A stretch of DNA of 44,730 nt from Thermosynechococcaceae cyanobacterium MS004 (GCA_022402525.1 JAKRSB010000014.1:1-44730), one strand, 5' to 3'. Shown: positions 7,680 to 16,128, numbered from the stretch's first letter. The notes: a model not told the origin generated them from the sequence alone. Numbers and translations: made by a program.

Positions 7680-7859
7680 ATGGTTGGTTTTCTTGGCTTT
7701 GTTTTGCTGGTAGTTTATGGTCTAGGAGCTTGGAAGTTTTGGGCTGGCTTTCACCAAACCCATTACAGCCAGTCTCGTGCGCTCTTAACCTTTGGCTGGC
7801 CTGTGATGATTTTTAATGCCTCTTACCGTCAAAATTTTAGACGAGCGCTTAAGGGATAG
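7680..7859 (+). CDS. 59-residue conserved-type cyanobacterial membrane protein
   Basis: A short gene. The ATG at 7680 follows an AGAGGAG ribosome binding site eight bases upstream, and the frame is open to the TAG at 7857-7859. The protein begins MVGFLGFVLLVVYGLGAWKF, a transmembrane helix, continues with WAGFHQTHYSQSRALLTFGW, a second amphipathic or short membrane segment, and ends NASYRQNFRRALKG. The SYRQNF..ALKG ending is one I associate with a small hypothetical protein family found widely in cyanobacteria; its role is unknown to me. The strong ribosome site and the coherent membrane/basic-tail layout argue that the gene is real. Confidence 0.75.
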   Translation: MVGFLGFVLLVVYGLGAWKFWAGFHQTHYSQSRALLTFGWPVMIFNASYRQNFRRALKG

Positions 7860-7917
7860 GGCGTATTGTTCTGCTTCTGCTAACTCGACTGGCGCGCTCA
7901 GGTGCTGGGGTAAGGCC

Positions 7918-8832
7918 CTAAAGGGTGATGATGCCACGGTCAAAGGGCTGGGCGTCTGTGCCAATTCCCTGAATTTCAAGGCGATCGCCATAGACCTCTA
8001 GGGCAGAAAACCCATGGCGAGAGTCGGCAAAAGCCGTCCAGTCAGATTTACCCACTGGGCGGAGTCCCGCACCCCCATGCCCTGTAATCAGGTAGGTGGT
8101 GCCATTAATCGGCTGAGTGCGTTCGTAGTGGTGCTCGTGGCCGTTAATGTAGAGCTGGACGCGGTATTTCTTAAAGAGCGGGGCAAGCTGGGCAATCCGT
8201 TCGCGGTCGGTGCCGTACAGGCCCGATGAGTATGCAGGATGATGGCCGTAGACAATTTTCCAGGGGGCATCACTCTGGCGCAGGGCTGTTTCTAGCCAAA
8301 TCCGCTGTGTTTTCCAGTCTGCATTGACGTTGGTATCCAGCACAAAAAACTGTACGGCGTCCTTTCGATAGGTATAGTACCGCCCCGCCATATTGAAGCC
8401 GGGGTACTGCACCTGAAGGTCGCCATTTTGAGTGATGATGTCGTGATTGCCCAGGCAAGCGCGAAACTCAACCCCGGACTTGATTAAGTCTGCATAGGGC
8501 TGCTCAAAAGCCGTGGGGATTTTCTCGATTTCGCCATAATTATAGATATTGTCGCCCGCCAGCAGGGCAAGCTTAAACGGGCGATCGCGGTGGTAGCGGC
8601 TCATGGCTTGACCCACGGCAGCTTGGTTTTGATCGCTAGACCCTGCATCCGCAGTCGCAATAAACCTGAGAAGCAGACCAGAGGCCGGAGTCGCAGGAAT
8701 TGTTGCGGGCATTTTGGCCGCTGGTTTTGACGAGGGGGGCTGCTTCTGTCCGACAACAGCTCGGCCACGGAGGATTATCCCAAGACTACTCAGGCTACCT
8801 AAGGTCAGGAAGTGGCGGCGTTTCATGGGCAT
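7918..8832 (-). CDS. exported metallophosphoesterase (purple acid phosphatase-like)
   Basis: A 304-residue calcineurin-like phosphoesterase from the ATG at 8830-8832 (a second ATG follows two codons later). I prefer this start to 8886 because the extra residues are encoded by a 12-bp repeat array. The N-terminus MKRRHFLTLGSLSSLG resembles a twin-arginine signal, although the pair is KRRHF rather than the full SRRxFLK. Metal-binding motifs follow in order: TADAGSSD, AGDNIYNYG, LGNHD, YGHHPAYSSG and NGHEHHYER, the layout of the tartrate-resistant/purple acid phosphatase type with a dinuclear metal centre. The likely role is phosphate release from organic phosphates in the periplasm. The natural substrate is not predictable. 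Confidence 0.88.
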   Translation of the reverse strand: MPMKRRHFLTLGSLSSLGIILRGRAVVGQKQPPSSKPAAKMPATIPATPASGLLLRFIATADAGSSDQNQAAVGQAMSRYHRDRPFKLALLAGDNIYNYGEIEKIPTAFEQPYADLIKSGVEFRACLGNHDIITQNGDLQVQYPGFNMAGRYYTYRKDAVQFFVLDTNVNADWKTQRIWLETALRQSDAPWKIVYGHHPAYSSGLYGTDRERIAQLAPLFKKYRVQLYINGHEHHYERTQPINGTTYLITGHGGAGLRPVGKSDWTAFADSRHGFSALEVYGDRLEIQGIGTDAQPFDRGIITL

Positions 8833-8855
8833 TTTGGCTGTTTCTTCTTTTCTTA

Positions 8856-8915
8856 TGGTGAGTCTTGTGATGAATCTTGTGGTCAATCTTGTCGTGAATT
8901 TTGTGGTGAATGGCG
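8856..8915. repeat. 12-bp tandem array, 5 units, upstream of the phosphoesterase
   Basis: Units of the type TGGTGAATCTTG begin at 8856, 8868, 8880, 8892 and 8904, all 12 bp apart. The array ends 24 bp before the chosen start codon and explains the spurious open frames on both strands here. A 6-bp inverted repeat (TGCTCA at 8926, TGAGCA at 8938) lies just beyond it. Confidence 0.8.
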
Positions 8916-8965
8916 ACCCATGATCTGCTCAACGGGCTGAGCAACACATGCCGCTATGCGATCTG

Positions 8966-9898
8966 CTACGGTAGAGCCTGCCCAACCTGGGTCAAAATAT
9001 TCATGGGCTGGAGGGCGCGCAGGGTTTCCAGTTGAGCTGCATCTTTGACCAGCAGCGCTCCGGCAAACCCTAGAGAGTTGACGGAAATTCCCCCAAATCC
9101 TTCCTGAGATCGCGGGACAATGCACATCCACTGACGGGTCACGAGGAGATTGTAGGCGCTCAAGGGCTGCAGTCCATTCTCTGGCAAACTATTCTCTGGC
9201 AAACTATTCTCTGGCCAAAGGTTTAATTTTTTCATCAGCCGCTGGTACTGCTCTTGGAGCCAGGGGGCGATCGCTAGGGGCTGTGTAAAGTCCAGGATAT
9301 TGAGGTGGGCGATCGCGTGACGGTAGGGCAGGACGGGGTTGACGCCATCCGCCGCTAGCATCAGGGGATGGATTGGCAATGGAGGGGCGTTTGGCGCATC
9401 GGGGGTGAGGGGAAGCGGAACCAACTGGAGATGCTTGTGGGGCTGACTGGCTCCGGCAGATTTCCCGCCATTGTAAAAGGCAAATCCATCCATCTCAGAG
9501 AGGGCGATCGCCAAAGCCTGAAAATCTTCAGCGCCCAGCAAACTTTCTTGAGGCTCAAACCTGCGGGTCACAATGAGGATGTGGTGATCCACCACGTTAA
9601 ATTTATTCAGCAGCACGAGGTGTGTGGGCGAAAGGTTCGCCACAAATAAGTCCGCTTCGTAGGGCAGAAACGGATTAAAGTTCTCCGGAGGCTTTTTTTT
9701 CTTTGCGTTTTCCTTGCGCTTGAGGTTGGCTAAAATCCGCACCAAAAACTGAACCTCCCCATCTTCAATCCAGTCGTAGGTGGTTGCAAAAGGCTTGAGG
9801 GCACCAGAGTTTAGGGCAAGGCTGTGCTGCGCTTTCACCCGCGCTGCTAAGGTGCCGGATTGCAGATACTGTGGGGGAGCAGACTCATCCTGAACCAT
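8966..9898 (-). CDS. Ap4A phosphorylase / ATP adenylyltransferase-like protein
   Basis: A 310-residue protein of the ATP adenylyltransferase family (APA1/APA2 type, within the HIT superfamily). These enzymes phosphorolyse diadenosine tetraphosphate to ATP and ADP. The key motif is NGGKSAGASQPHKHLQLVPL, which holds the HxHxQ signature with the nucleophilic histidine in HKHLQ. Upstream, PFLPYEADLFV and HLVLLNKFNVVDHHILIVTR fit the family's nucleotide-binding core. Between the motif and the C-terminus is a short repeat PENSLPENSLPENG from a 15-bp DNA repeat. The start codon lies inside a 13-bp repeat that also contains the stop of the dehydrogenase gene upstream; the two genes are 25 bp apart and probably co-transcribed. 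Confidence 0.82.
   Translation of the reverse strand: MVQDESAPPQYLQSGTLAARVKAQHSLALNSGALKPFATTYDWIEDGEVQFLVRILANLKRKENAKKKKPPENFNPFLPYEADLFVANLSPTHLVLLNKFNVVDHHILIVTRRFEPQESLLGAEDFQALAIALSEMDGFAFYNGGKSAGASQPHKHLQLVPLPLTPDAPNAPPLPIHPLMLAADGVNPVLPYRHAIAHLNILDFTQPLAIAPWLQEQYQRLMKKLNLWPENSLPENSLPENGLQPLSAYNLLVTRQWMCIVPRSQEGFGGISVNSLGFAGALLVKDAAQLETLRALQPMNILTQVGQALP
9176..9220. repeat. 15-bp tandem array inside coding sequence, 3 units
   Basis: ATTCTCTGGCAAACT starts at 9176 and 9191, with a variant at 9206. In the reading frame it produces three copies of the pentapeptide SLPEN in the Ap4A phosphorylase-like protein. Confidence 0.85.
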
Positions 9899-9927
9899 TA
9901 GCCTGAAACATTAGTCTGAAACATTAG
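9889..9927. repeat. 13-bp tandem array joining a stop codon and a start codon
   Basis: Three units with exact 13-bp spacing: CCTGAACCATTAG (9889), CCTGAAACATTAG (9902) and TCTGAAACATTAG (9915). On the minus strand the last unit holds the stop of the dehydrogenase (9924-9926) and the first unit holds the ATG of the Ap4A phosphorylase-like gene (9896-9898). Each unit reads CTAATG, a stop/start overlap. Confidence 0.9.
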
Positions 9928-10970
9928 GGATAAATCAGAATTTTATAGGTATCAGAACCAGGGTTAACGGCCTGGGCGATAGCGGCATCTAGGTCTTGGA
10001 GTGCGTAGCGATCGCTAATGAGGGCGTCTACGTCAATGCGTTTGTTAAACACAATATCGGCGCAAAGCCGCTGAAGGCGATAGGAAGAGCTATAGCTGCC
10101 CAGGAGATCAATTTCACGTCGATAAATCAGGTTTGGATTCAGGGGAATTTCGACCTCATCGGGGAACTCGGCAAAAAATAAAATTTTGCCACCCTTCCGG
10201 GTACAGTCTATCGCTTGAAAAAAAGCCTTAGCGCTCGGAACCGCTAGCAAGCTGACATCTACCCCCAGTCCACGGGTTTCGGCCTGTACTTTTTGGGCAA
10301 GGTCAGGGTCTCTGGCATCAAAGGCGGCGGCGGCCCCAACACTCAGGGCTTTTTCGATGCGATTTGGCAGCAGGTCAGTGGCGATCGCCCTTGCCCCCAA
10401 GTAGTTCACCAGCATGATAAACATCAGCCCGATAGGGCCTGCCCCAGTCACCAGTACCGTCTGACCAGGCTGGATCTGGGCCTTTTTGACCGCCTTCATG
10501 CAGCAGTTGGTAGGCTCTACAAAGCTGGCCTGCTCAAAGGTGATTTCGTCCGGAATTTCCATCAGTCCGCCGTTGCGGACAATATGCCCTGGAACCTTGA
10601 CATACTCGGCAAAGCCGCCACCGCTGGGCGCAAAGCCTGCCGTTGTGGTGATGTTCTTATAAACCTCACACATCGAAAAATTTTCGTTGAGGCAGTAGTC
10701 GCAATGCATACAGGGAATATGGTGCAGCACAATCACGCGCTGACCCACTGACCAGCCCTGCACCGCATTTCCGGTGGCCGCAATTACCCCAGCGGTTTCA
10801 TGGCCAAAAATGCGCGGCGGCTCATAGAGCGGATAAAGAATTTTTTTAATGTCCGACTGGCACAGACCCACAACCTTGACCTGCACCAGCACTTCATCGG
10901 AGGCCACCTCCGGCAGCGGAACTTCCTCGTAGCTCAACTGATTGACGCCGCGAAAGACTTGAGCCTTCAT
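9924..10970 (-). CDS. zinc-dependent medium-chain alcohol/polyol dehydrogenase
   Basis: A 348-residue medium-chain dehydrogenase. I use the ATG at 10968-10970 (MKAQVFRGVNQL), because the longer frame to 11117 only reads into a 14-bp repeat array. Catalytic zinc ligands are visible: Cys37 in GLCQSD, then His57 and Glu58 in FGHETAG. The structural zinc site has four cysteines (87, 90, 93, 101). The NAD(P) fold motif TGAGPIGLM is central. The overall pattern is like threonine or sorbitol dehydrogenases; the substrate cannot be told from sequence. It is upstream of, and likely co-transcribed with, the Ap4A phosphorylase-like gene. Confidence 0.88.
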   Translation of the reverse strand: MKAQVFRGVNQLSYEEVPLPEVASDEVLVQVKVVGLCQSDIKKILYPLYEPPRIFGHETAGVIAATGNAVQGWSVGQRVIVLHHIPCMHCDYCLNENFSMCEVYKNITTTAGFAPSGGGFAEYVKVPGHIVRNGGLMEIPDEITFEQASFVEPTNCCMKAVKKAQIQPGQTVLVTGAGPIGLMFIMLVNYLGARAIATDLLPNRIEKALSVGAAAAFDARDPDLAQKVQAETRGLGVDVSLLAVPSAKAFFQAIDCTRKGGKILFFAEFPDEVEIPLNPNLIYRREIDLLGSYSSSYRLQRLCADIVFNKRIDVDALISDRYALQDLDAAIAQAVNPGSDTYKILIYP

Positions 10971-11045
10971 TGATGGAGCCTTTCTTTCTAAGTTCTCTTC
11001 AATCACGATTCTCTCAATTGCTGAATCCGGCGGTCTATAAACACT

Positions 11046-11097
11046 GAGCTGAATGGGCTGAGCTGAATGGGCTGGGCTGAATGGGCTGAGCTGAATA
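11046..11097. repeat. 14-bp tandem array upstream of the dehydrogenase
   Basis: GAGCTGAATGGGCT begins at 11046 and 11060, a one-base variant at 11074 and a partial unit at 11088. The period is exactly 14 bp. Confidence 0.85.
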
Positions 11098-11408
11098 TAC
11101 CCATTAATCCTACCCACTAACCCTGATTCGCTCTAAGCCTACCGCTTTTCGAGAATCCGTCCAAGCGCGATCGCAAAAGTCGATGACGGAAGCTTGCCAG
11201 AACGTTTTACGACGGAGTGATTCTTCCCGCTTAGTCTTTACGCTCTAGTCTTGACCCCAGTTTTGACTTCAAGAACTCATGTCAGAGATTGATTTTTAAT
11301 AGAAGCTTTGTTGCATCTTTTTATATAAAACTTAACTGTAATAGTACAGATCAAAACAACTATACAGATTGCCATTTGATTCTATAAAAAATTTTAAAAA
11401 TAGCTATT

Positions 11409-11468
11409 TGTATTCTGACTTTTGTTGAATCAAGCCTAGGAGATGGGCATGCTAGCAGTCAGAATACA
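11409..11468. promoter_or_regulatory. 12-bp inverted repeat in an AT-rich spacer
   Basis: TGTATTCTGACT (11409-11420) and its exact reverse complement (11457-11468) are separated by 36 bases, about 300 bp upstream of the histidine kinase. It could be a regulator site, a hairpin in an RNA or a mobile-element scar; none can be chosen from sequence. Confidence 0.35.
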
Positions 11469-11767
11469 CGTCTCAAATGCAAATAAGTTCAGTCTTAGAA
11501 TCTTTGTTACGCCCCAGATGATGACTCCAGTTACCGCTTAAATCGAACTTTGAGGTAATAGAAAAAACTTTCCTCATTTCTTGAAAATCGTTATTTAAGG
11601 TGTTGTTGTAGGCCTAGGCTTCTAAACTTCACCCTGACTGAACTTTTACAACGTCAAGAGGCGATAGAGGCTTTGGGTTAACCCTTAACATTGAGCCTTT
11701 TAATCCCTTAGCCGATATCGTTCAATCCTTCTCGATTATTCTGAATGATTGCTTCAGTGGTTAGTTC

Positions 11768-14700
11768 ATGATTTCTTCAAAGCCAGTCATCCCTCCGCTC
11801 CCTCGTGATGAACAGATGCTTCAGCACCTCTTGGTGGTTGAAGACAGTCAGGGTAAGCGGGTTGTGACGCTGCGCTCTGCGACAGCATCCATTGGGAGAG
11901 CCCAAAGTAACTCCATCGTGCTCCATTCTCCGCACATTTCGAGGCAGCACGCCATCTTACTCAGGACAACAACGCCAGGAAGCCAAAACCACCAGTTTAG
12001 GATTGTGGATGGCAACCTCCAGGGCAAGAGGAGCACTTATGGACTCATGATTAATGGTGTGCCCTGTCTCTCCCACGACCTTCAGCATGGCGATCGCATT
12101 CATTTTGGGGAAGGAGTCAGCGCTCGATACTACGCCGCAGCAGAACCCTCGGATATTGAATACCTCACCTCCTGTGAGACAGAAGACCTATCCAGTTTTC
12201 TCAATACCCTCCAGAATCCTTTCCAAAGCCCTGACGGTTTGCTTGCTGGCGATCGGCAGGCCAATAATGAATCTGCCATCACGCGCCTAGCCTCTATTCC
12301 TGAGCTGTTTATTCACCCAATCATTGAAATCACGCTCAAGGGTAAACTGACCTACCTCAACCCAGCGGCAATTGACCTCTTTCCCGATCTGCCGTTCCTG
12401 CAGACCCAACACCCCATTGTCGAAAGTGCGCTAAACCTTCACCTGATCGCTCAGAGAGAGCAGCGAGACCGTCCTTTACTCTACGAAATCGCTCTGGGAT
12501 CTCGCATCTATGAGCAGTCGGTTCAATCCCTCATCGAAAGTGAACTGATTCGGATCTATTTAGTTGACATTACGGCACGCAAGGAGTCGGAGCGCAAGCT
12601 CCTTGAAAGCCAATCCCTCTCTCGCCATGCATTTGACTCTACCTCCATCGGCATGGCGCTCCTGTCCCCGGAGGGACGCTGGCTCAAGGTCAATGATGCC
12701 CTGTGCCAAATTCTCGGCTATTCCGAGGCAGAGTTCCTGAGCATGGGCTTTCAGGAATTGACCCATCCCAGACATATCAAGGCCGTACTTGTCCGCAGTC
12801 GCCAGGTTTTATTGGGCAAAATATCCACCTACAACATCGAAAAAGAATACATTCACAAGCAGGGCCATACAGTATGGGTACTGTCGAGCGTATCGCTCGT
12901 GCGCGATCGCCTTGGTGTACCCAAGTATTTTGTCACCCAAATCCAGGATATTTCAGGGCGCAAGGCATCTGAAGCCGCACTGCAAAAAACAACCATGCTG
13001 CAGACGGCCATTCTTAAAAGTACGACTCACGCCGTCATTTCGACCAGTACGGATGGCACAATCACCACCTTCAATGCAGCGGCAGAGCGGATGCTGGGCT
13101 ATAAAGCCGAAGAAGTTGTCGGTCAGAAAACCCCACTTTTATTTCACAACTATCCAGAAGTTATTGCCAAACTTGAGGCAATCTTTGGCAAGCTAGATAG
13201 CTTTGCAACCCTCAGCCCCCATCAATTTTTAAGCGTTGTGAACAACGCTGGTGCAACCCATCGAGAATGGATCTATCTTCGCAAAGATCAGTCCCAGTTT
13301 CCCGTCGAAATCGAAGTTTCTACCCTGTTCAGCAGCCATAAAAAGGCTACAGGCTTTTTAATCACCGCTCAAGATATCACGGAGCGCAAGCAAACCGAAG
13401 AAGCGCGCAGACAAGCCGAGCAAGCCCTTAAGCAGGCCCATGATGAATTAGAGCTTAGGGTAAGAGAGCGCACCCAGGATTTACAGCGCAGTAACGAACA
13501 GCTCAAGGCCGAAATTATTGAGCGCATTAATGCACAAGAAGAAGTCAACTTCCTGCAAAAAATTACTCAAAAAATTAGCGAAACCCAAGACCTGCATGCG
13601 GCCCTGAACGTTGCGCTTCAGCATATCTGTGAAGCAACCGGATGGGACTTTGGCGAAGCCTGGATTCCCAGTACCTCCGGTCACTGGCTGGAGTACGGTG
13701 CTGTATGGCACCGCGAAGAGCCTGCCCTCAGCACCCTGTCCCAGTGCAGTAAAACCATGATCTTTGCCTCCCATCAAGGGATCCCAGGCAGGGTATGGCA
13801 AAGTCAGCAACCTGAGTGGCTTCACAATATTTCGCAGCAGGCGCAACTGCTCACGGGGCGAATCGATCAAATTATTCAGGCTCGGCTCCACAATGGCTTT
13901 GCCATTCCGGTCATAGAAAACCAGGGCGTTGTCGCCGTCTTGGTTTTCTTTATGGAGCAATTAAGTGGCGATCAGCCGCGCCAGGTTAAGCTTGTCTCCA
14001 CCGTTGCGCTGCAAATTGGCGCTTTAATTCAGCGTAAAAAGGCTGAAGGGGCGCTGCGCTCTCTCCTGACAAGCAATACCGCCTTAATTAAGGCTTTGCC
14101 GGACTGGATGTTCCGGATTGACTTTAATGGCGTATTGCTGACGGCCCAGGCTCCCAAAAATAGCACTTTACCCTTTGCTTCTCCTGATTTCTTAGGTAAG
14201 ACCCTACGGGATGTTCTGCCTGCGGAGGTGGCCGAGCAGTTTGCTACGGCGATCGCTCAAGCCAAGCGCACCCAAGAAGTTGAAATGCTGGAATACCCAA
14301 TCCAGCATGGGAATGAAGTGTATGAATTTGAAGCTCGGTTTTCTCGCGGAGAAGAGGATGAAATTATTACGATTATTCGAGATATCACCGAACGCAAGCG
14401 AGCGGAGGCAAACATCCGCCGCGCCCTCAGCCGTGAAAAAGAGCTAAACGAGCTAAAGACGCGCTTTGTCTCCATGGCTTCCCACGAATTTCGGACGCCC
14501 CTCGCCACCATTTTGGCTTCTTCTGAACTGCTAGAGCATTATCGACACAAATGGAGCGAAGAAAAAAATCTTGGGCACATTAAAAGAATCCAGCGATCAA
14601 CTCAGCACATGACCGACATGATTAACGATGTTTTGCTCCTAAGCTCCGTTGAGGCGGGCAAGTTTCAGTTCAAAGCATCAGAAATTAACCTGGTTAAGTT

Positions 14701-15142
14701 CTGTCAGGAACTCGCTCAAGAAATGCAGCTTTCTAGTGAATCTCATCAGCTTTATTTTGAAGCTGACTGTAGCGCACTATTTATGCTTGCCGATCAAAAA
14801 TTGCTGCGCCAAATTCTTGAAAATCTTCTTTCAAATGCAATTAAGTATTCTCCTGAAAAAGAGCGTATCTATTTGAGCATTAGTCATAAAGAACATGCAG
14901 CAATTCTCTCGATTAGAGATGAAGGAATCGGAATTCCTGAATCAGACGCCTCAAAGATTTTTAATGAGTTTGATAGAGCCAGTAATGTGGGCACTATTTC
15001 TGGTACGGGACTAGGGCTTTCTATTGTCAAAAAAGCAGTCGATCTCCACGAAGGAATCATTACGCTAAAGAGTGAAATCAATCAAGGATCTACCTTTATT
15101 CTGACGTTTCCCCTATCCAGACCCTACTGCGATGACGGATAG
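11768..15142 (+). CDS. multi-sensor histidine kinase (FHA-PAS-GAF-PAS)
   Basis: A 1124-residue soluble histidine kinase. An FHA domain (about 20-125, with SIGRAQSN and HISRQHA) suggests binding to a phosphothreonine partner. It is followed by a degenerate PAS domain (about 180-270), two clear PAS domains (285-400 and 410-540, each ending in DI..RK), a coiled coil (540-595), a GAF domain (600-755) and a further PAS domain (765-875). The dimerisation domain has the phospho-acceptor His906 in SHEFRTP. The ATPase domain has an N box near 1019-1023 (NLLSN), DEGIGIP at 1051 and GTGLGL at 1080. No transmembrane segment is seen, so the signal is cytoplasmic. The response regulator 170 bp downstream is the probable partner. 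Confidence 0.93.
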   Translation: MISSKPVIPPLPRDEQMLQHLLVVEDSQGKRVVTLRSATASIGRAQSNSIVLHSPHISRQHAILLRTTTPGSQNHQFRIVDGNLQGKRSTYGLMINGVPCLSHDLQHGDRIHFGEGVSARYYAAAEPSDIEYLTSCETEDLSSFLNTLQNPFQSPDGLLAGDRQANNESAITRLASIPELFIHPIIEITLKGKLTYLNPAAIDLFPDLPFLQTQHPIVESALNLHLIAQREQRDRPLLYEIALGSRIYEQSVQSLIESELIRIYLVDITARKESERKLLESQSLSRHAFDSTSIGMALLSPEGRWLKVNDALCQILGYSEAEFLSMGFQELTHPRHIKAVLVRSRQVLLGKISTYNIEKEYIHKQGHTVWVLSSVSLVRDRLGVPKYFVTQIQDISGRKASEAALQKTTMLQTAILKSTTHAVISTSTDGTITTFNAAAERMLGYKAEEVVGQKTPLLFHNYPEVIAKLEAIFGKLDSFATLSPHQFLSVVNNAGATHREWIYLRKDQSQFPVEIEVSTLFSSHKKATGFLITAQDITERKQTEEARRQAEQALKQAHDELELRVRERTQDLQRSNEQLKAEIIERINAQEEVNFLQKITQKISETQDLHAALNVALQHICEATGWDFGEAWIPSTSGHWLEYGAVWHREEPALSTLSQCSKTMIFASHQGIPGRVWQSQQPEWLHNISQQAQLLTGRIDQIIQARLHNGFAIPVIENQGVVAVLVFFMEQLSGDQPRQVKLVSTVALQIGALIQRKKAEGALRSLLTSNTALIKALPDWMFRIDFNGVLLTAQAPKNSTLPFASPDFLGKTLRDVLPAEVAEQFATAIAQAKRTQEVEMLEYPIQHGNEVYEFEARFSRGEEDEIITIIRDITERKRAEANIRRALSREKELNELKTRFVSMASHEFRTPLATILASSELLEHYRHKWSEEKNLGHIKRIQRSTQHMTDMINDVLLLSSVEAGKFQFKASEINLVKFCQELAQEMQLSSESHQLYFEADCSALFMLADQKLLRQILENLLSNAIKYSPEKERIYLSISHKEHAAILSIRDEGIGIPESDASKIFNEFDRASNVGTISGTGLGLSIVKKAVDLHEGIITLKSEINQGSTFILTFPLSRPYCDDG

Positions 15143-15214
15143 CGGTGTAGCTTTGCGCTCTAGGCAGATCATTCACAAAAGTCTGACCCAGACCGCAGCT
15201 AAAGCCAAAAAAAA

Positions 15215-15268
15215 CAGCGCAAGTAGATCAGCGCAAGTAGACCAGCGTAAGTAGGTCAGCGCAATTAA
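15215..15268. repeat. 14-bp tandem array between kinase and response regulator
   Basis: CAGCGCAAGTAGAT and variants begin at 15215, 15229, 15243 and 15257, each 14 bp apart, filling the middle of the 169-bp spacer. Confidence 0.85.
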
Positions 15269-15311
15269 AATCTAACGTTTACCTTCATTTCCCCACGTTT
15301 ACTAAAGAAAA

Positions 15312-15992
15312 ATGACTAAGATTTTGCTAATCGAAGATGAAACTTCTGTCCGAGAGAATCTTATTGATCTTCTAGAAGCTGAAGATTATGAAGTAGTCTG
15401 TACTGAGAATGGTTTCTTGGGTCTACTCTGGGCCTTTGAGCATTTGCCAGACCTCATTATTTGCGACGTGATGATGCCCGAAATTAATGGGCACGAGGTG
15501 CTGCGAGCCTTACGGCAGGATCCAGCTACAGCCAAAATCCCCTATATTTTCCTGACAGCGCTCTCTGAGAAAAACGATATTCGCCAAGGAATGGAGCTAG
15601 GGGCAGACGACTATTTAACGAAGCCCTATACGCGCTCAGATTTATTAAACGCAATTTCAGTACGGTTGGCTCGACGGGAAGTCTTTAATCAACCCGCCCC
15701 AGAATCTAAGCAGAGTCTGCATTCGCTACCAGGCCACCCTGAGCAGCAGTCCAGCCCGTCGCAGTACAGAACGCCGAATATGTTGCTGTCCATTCAGGAT
15801 GACCTGGAGCCCCTCCATGACCTACAAGATCATACAGAAAGGGCGATCGCTAAAATTCAGGTAGCAATGGATCTCTTAAAAACCCTAGAAACCGAGGAGC
15901 AGCGCGACTGCTGCCTATCAATTTTGAAGGATACCTGCGCTCAGGATTTACAGAAAATTCAGGAGATGGGCTACTCTTTGCTGCCAGAATAG
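15312..15992 (+). CDS. response regulator, REC domain plus helical C-terminus
   Basis: A 226-residue protein. Residues 3-120 form a receiver domain with the acidic pocket at Glu9-Asp10 (IEDE), the phospho-acceptor Asp52 (ICDVMMP), Thr82 and Lys104 (LTKPYT). After a Ser/Pro/Gln-rich linker (about 125-155), residues 160-226 are predicted helical (HDLQDHTERAIAKIQVAM and onward) and do not look like a DNA-binding helix-turn-helix or an enzymatic output domain. The C-terminus may be a dimerisation or histidine-phosphotransfer-like region, but no clear phospho-histidine motif is seen. It follows the FHA/PAS/GAF kinase and probably receives phosphate from it. Confidence 0.88.
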   Translation: MTKILLIEDETSVRENLIDLLEAEDYEVVCTENGFLGLLWAFEHLPDLIICDVMMPEINGHEVLRALRQDPATAKIPYIFLTALSEKNDIRQGMELGADDYLTKPYTRSDLLNAISVRLARREVFNQPAPESKQSLHSLPGHPEQQSSPSQYRTPNMLLSIQDDLEPLHDLQDHTERAIAKIQVAMDLLKTLETEEQRDCCLSILKDTCAQDLQKIQEMGYSLLPE

Positions 15993-16016
15993 ATTGCTGC
16001 CAGAACAGATTGCTGG
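15978..16016. repeat. 16-bp tandem array at the 3' end of the response regulator
   Basis: TTGCTGCCAGAATAGA at 15978 contains the last codons and the TAG stop. A one-base variant follows at 15994 and a partial unit at 16010, both at 16-bp steps. Confidence 0.85.
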
Positions 16017-16057
16017 GCCATCAGAAATGGCTTGAAAAGAAAAAGGTCTTTTGAGGA

Positions 16058-16128
16058 ATTACGCAGCTAGATTACACAGCCAGATTGCAAGGCTGAAACG
16101 GGGCTGAATTACGGGGCTGAATTATTAC
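16058..16128. repeat. 13-bp tandem array at the 3' end of the GH10-like gene
   Basis: Units ATTACGCAGCTAG (16058), ATTACACAGCCAG (16071), ATTGCAAGGCTGA (16084), an 11-base unit at 16097 and ATTACGGGGCTGA (16108) run head to tail. The last codons (Ser-Ala-Pro) and the stop of the minus-strand hydrolase are part of the array. Confidence 0.8.

Larger units (their letters stand above)
10971..11767. other. 797-bp intergenic region between divergent genes
   Basis: No gene is supported. It contains a 14-bp array (11046-11097), then a sequence of ordinary composition, then a clearly AT-rich block (about 11290-11420) with TATATAAAA and similar promoter-like strings, and a long-spaced 12-bp inverted repeat (11409-11468). 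It should hold the promoters of the dehydrogenase operon and the histidine kinase, and is large enough for an untranslated RNA, which I cannot demonstrate. Confidence 0.5.

Noticed and set aside
10293-10751. 152-codon plus-strand frame opposite the zinc dehydrogenase
   Set aside because: Antisense shadow of the NAD-binding and zinc-binding core of a clearly coding gene.
9924-11117. Longer 397-residue version of the zinc dehydrogenase
   Set aside because: The added 49 residues are encoded by a 14-bp tandem array and spacer; the family start MKAQVFRG at 10970 is better.
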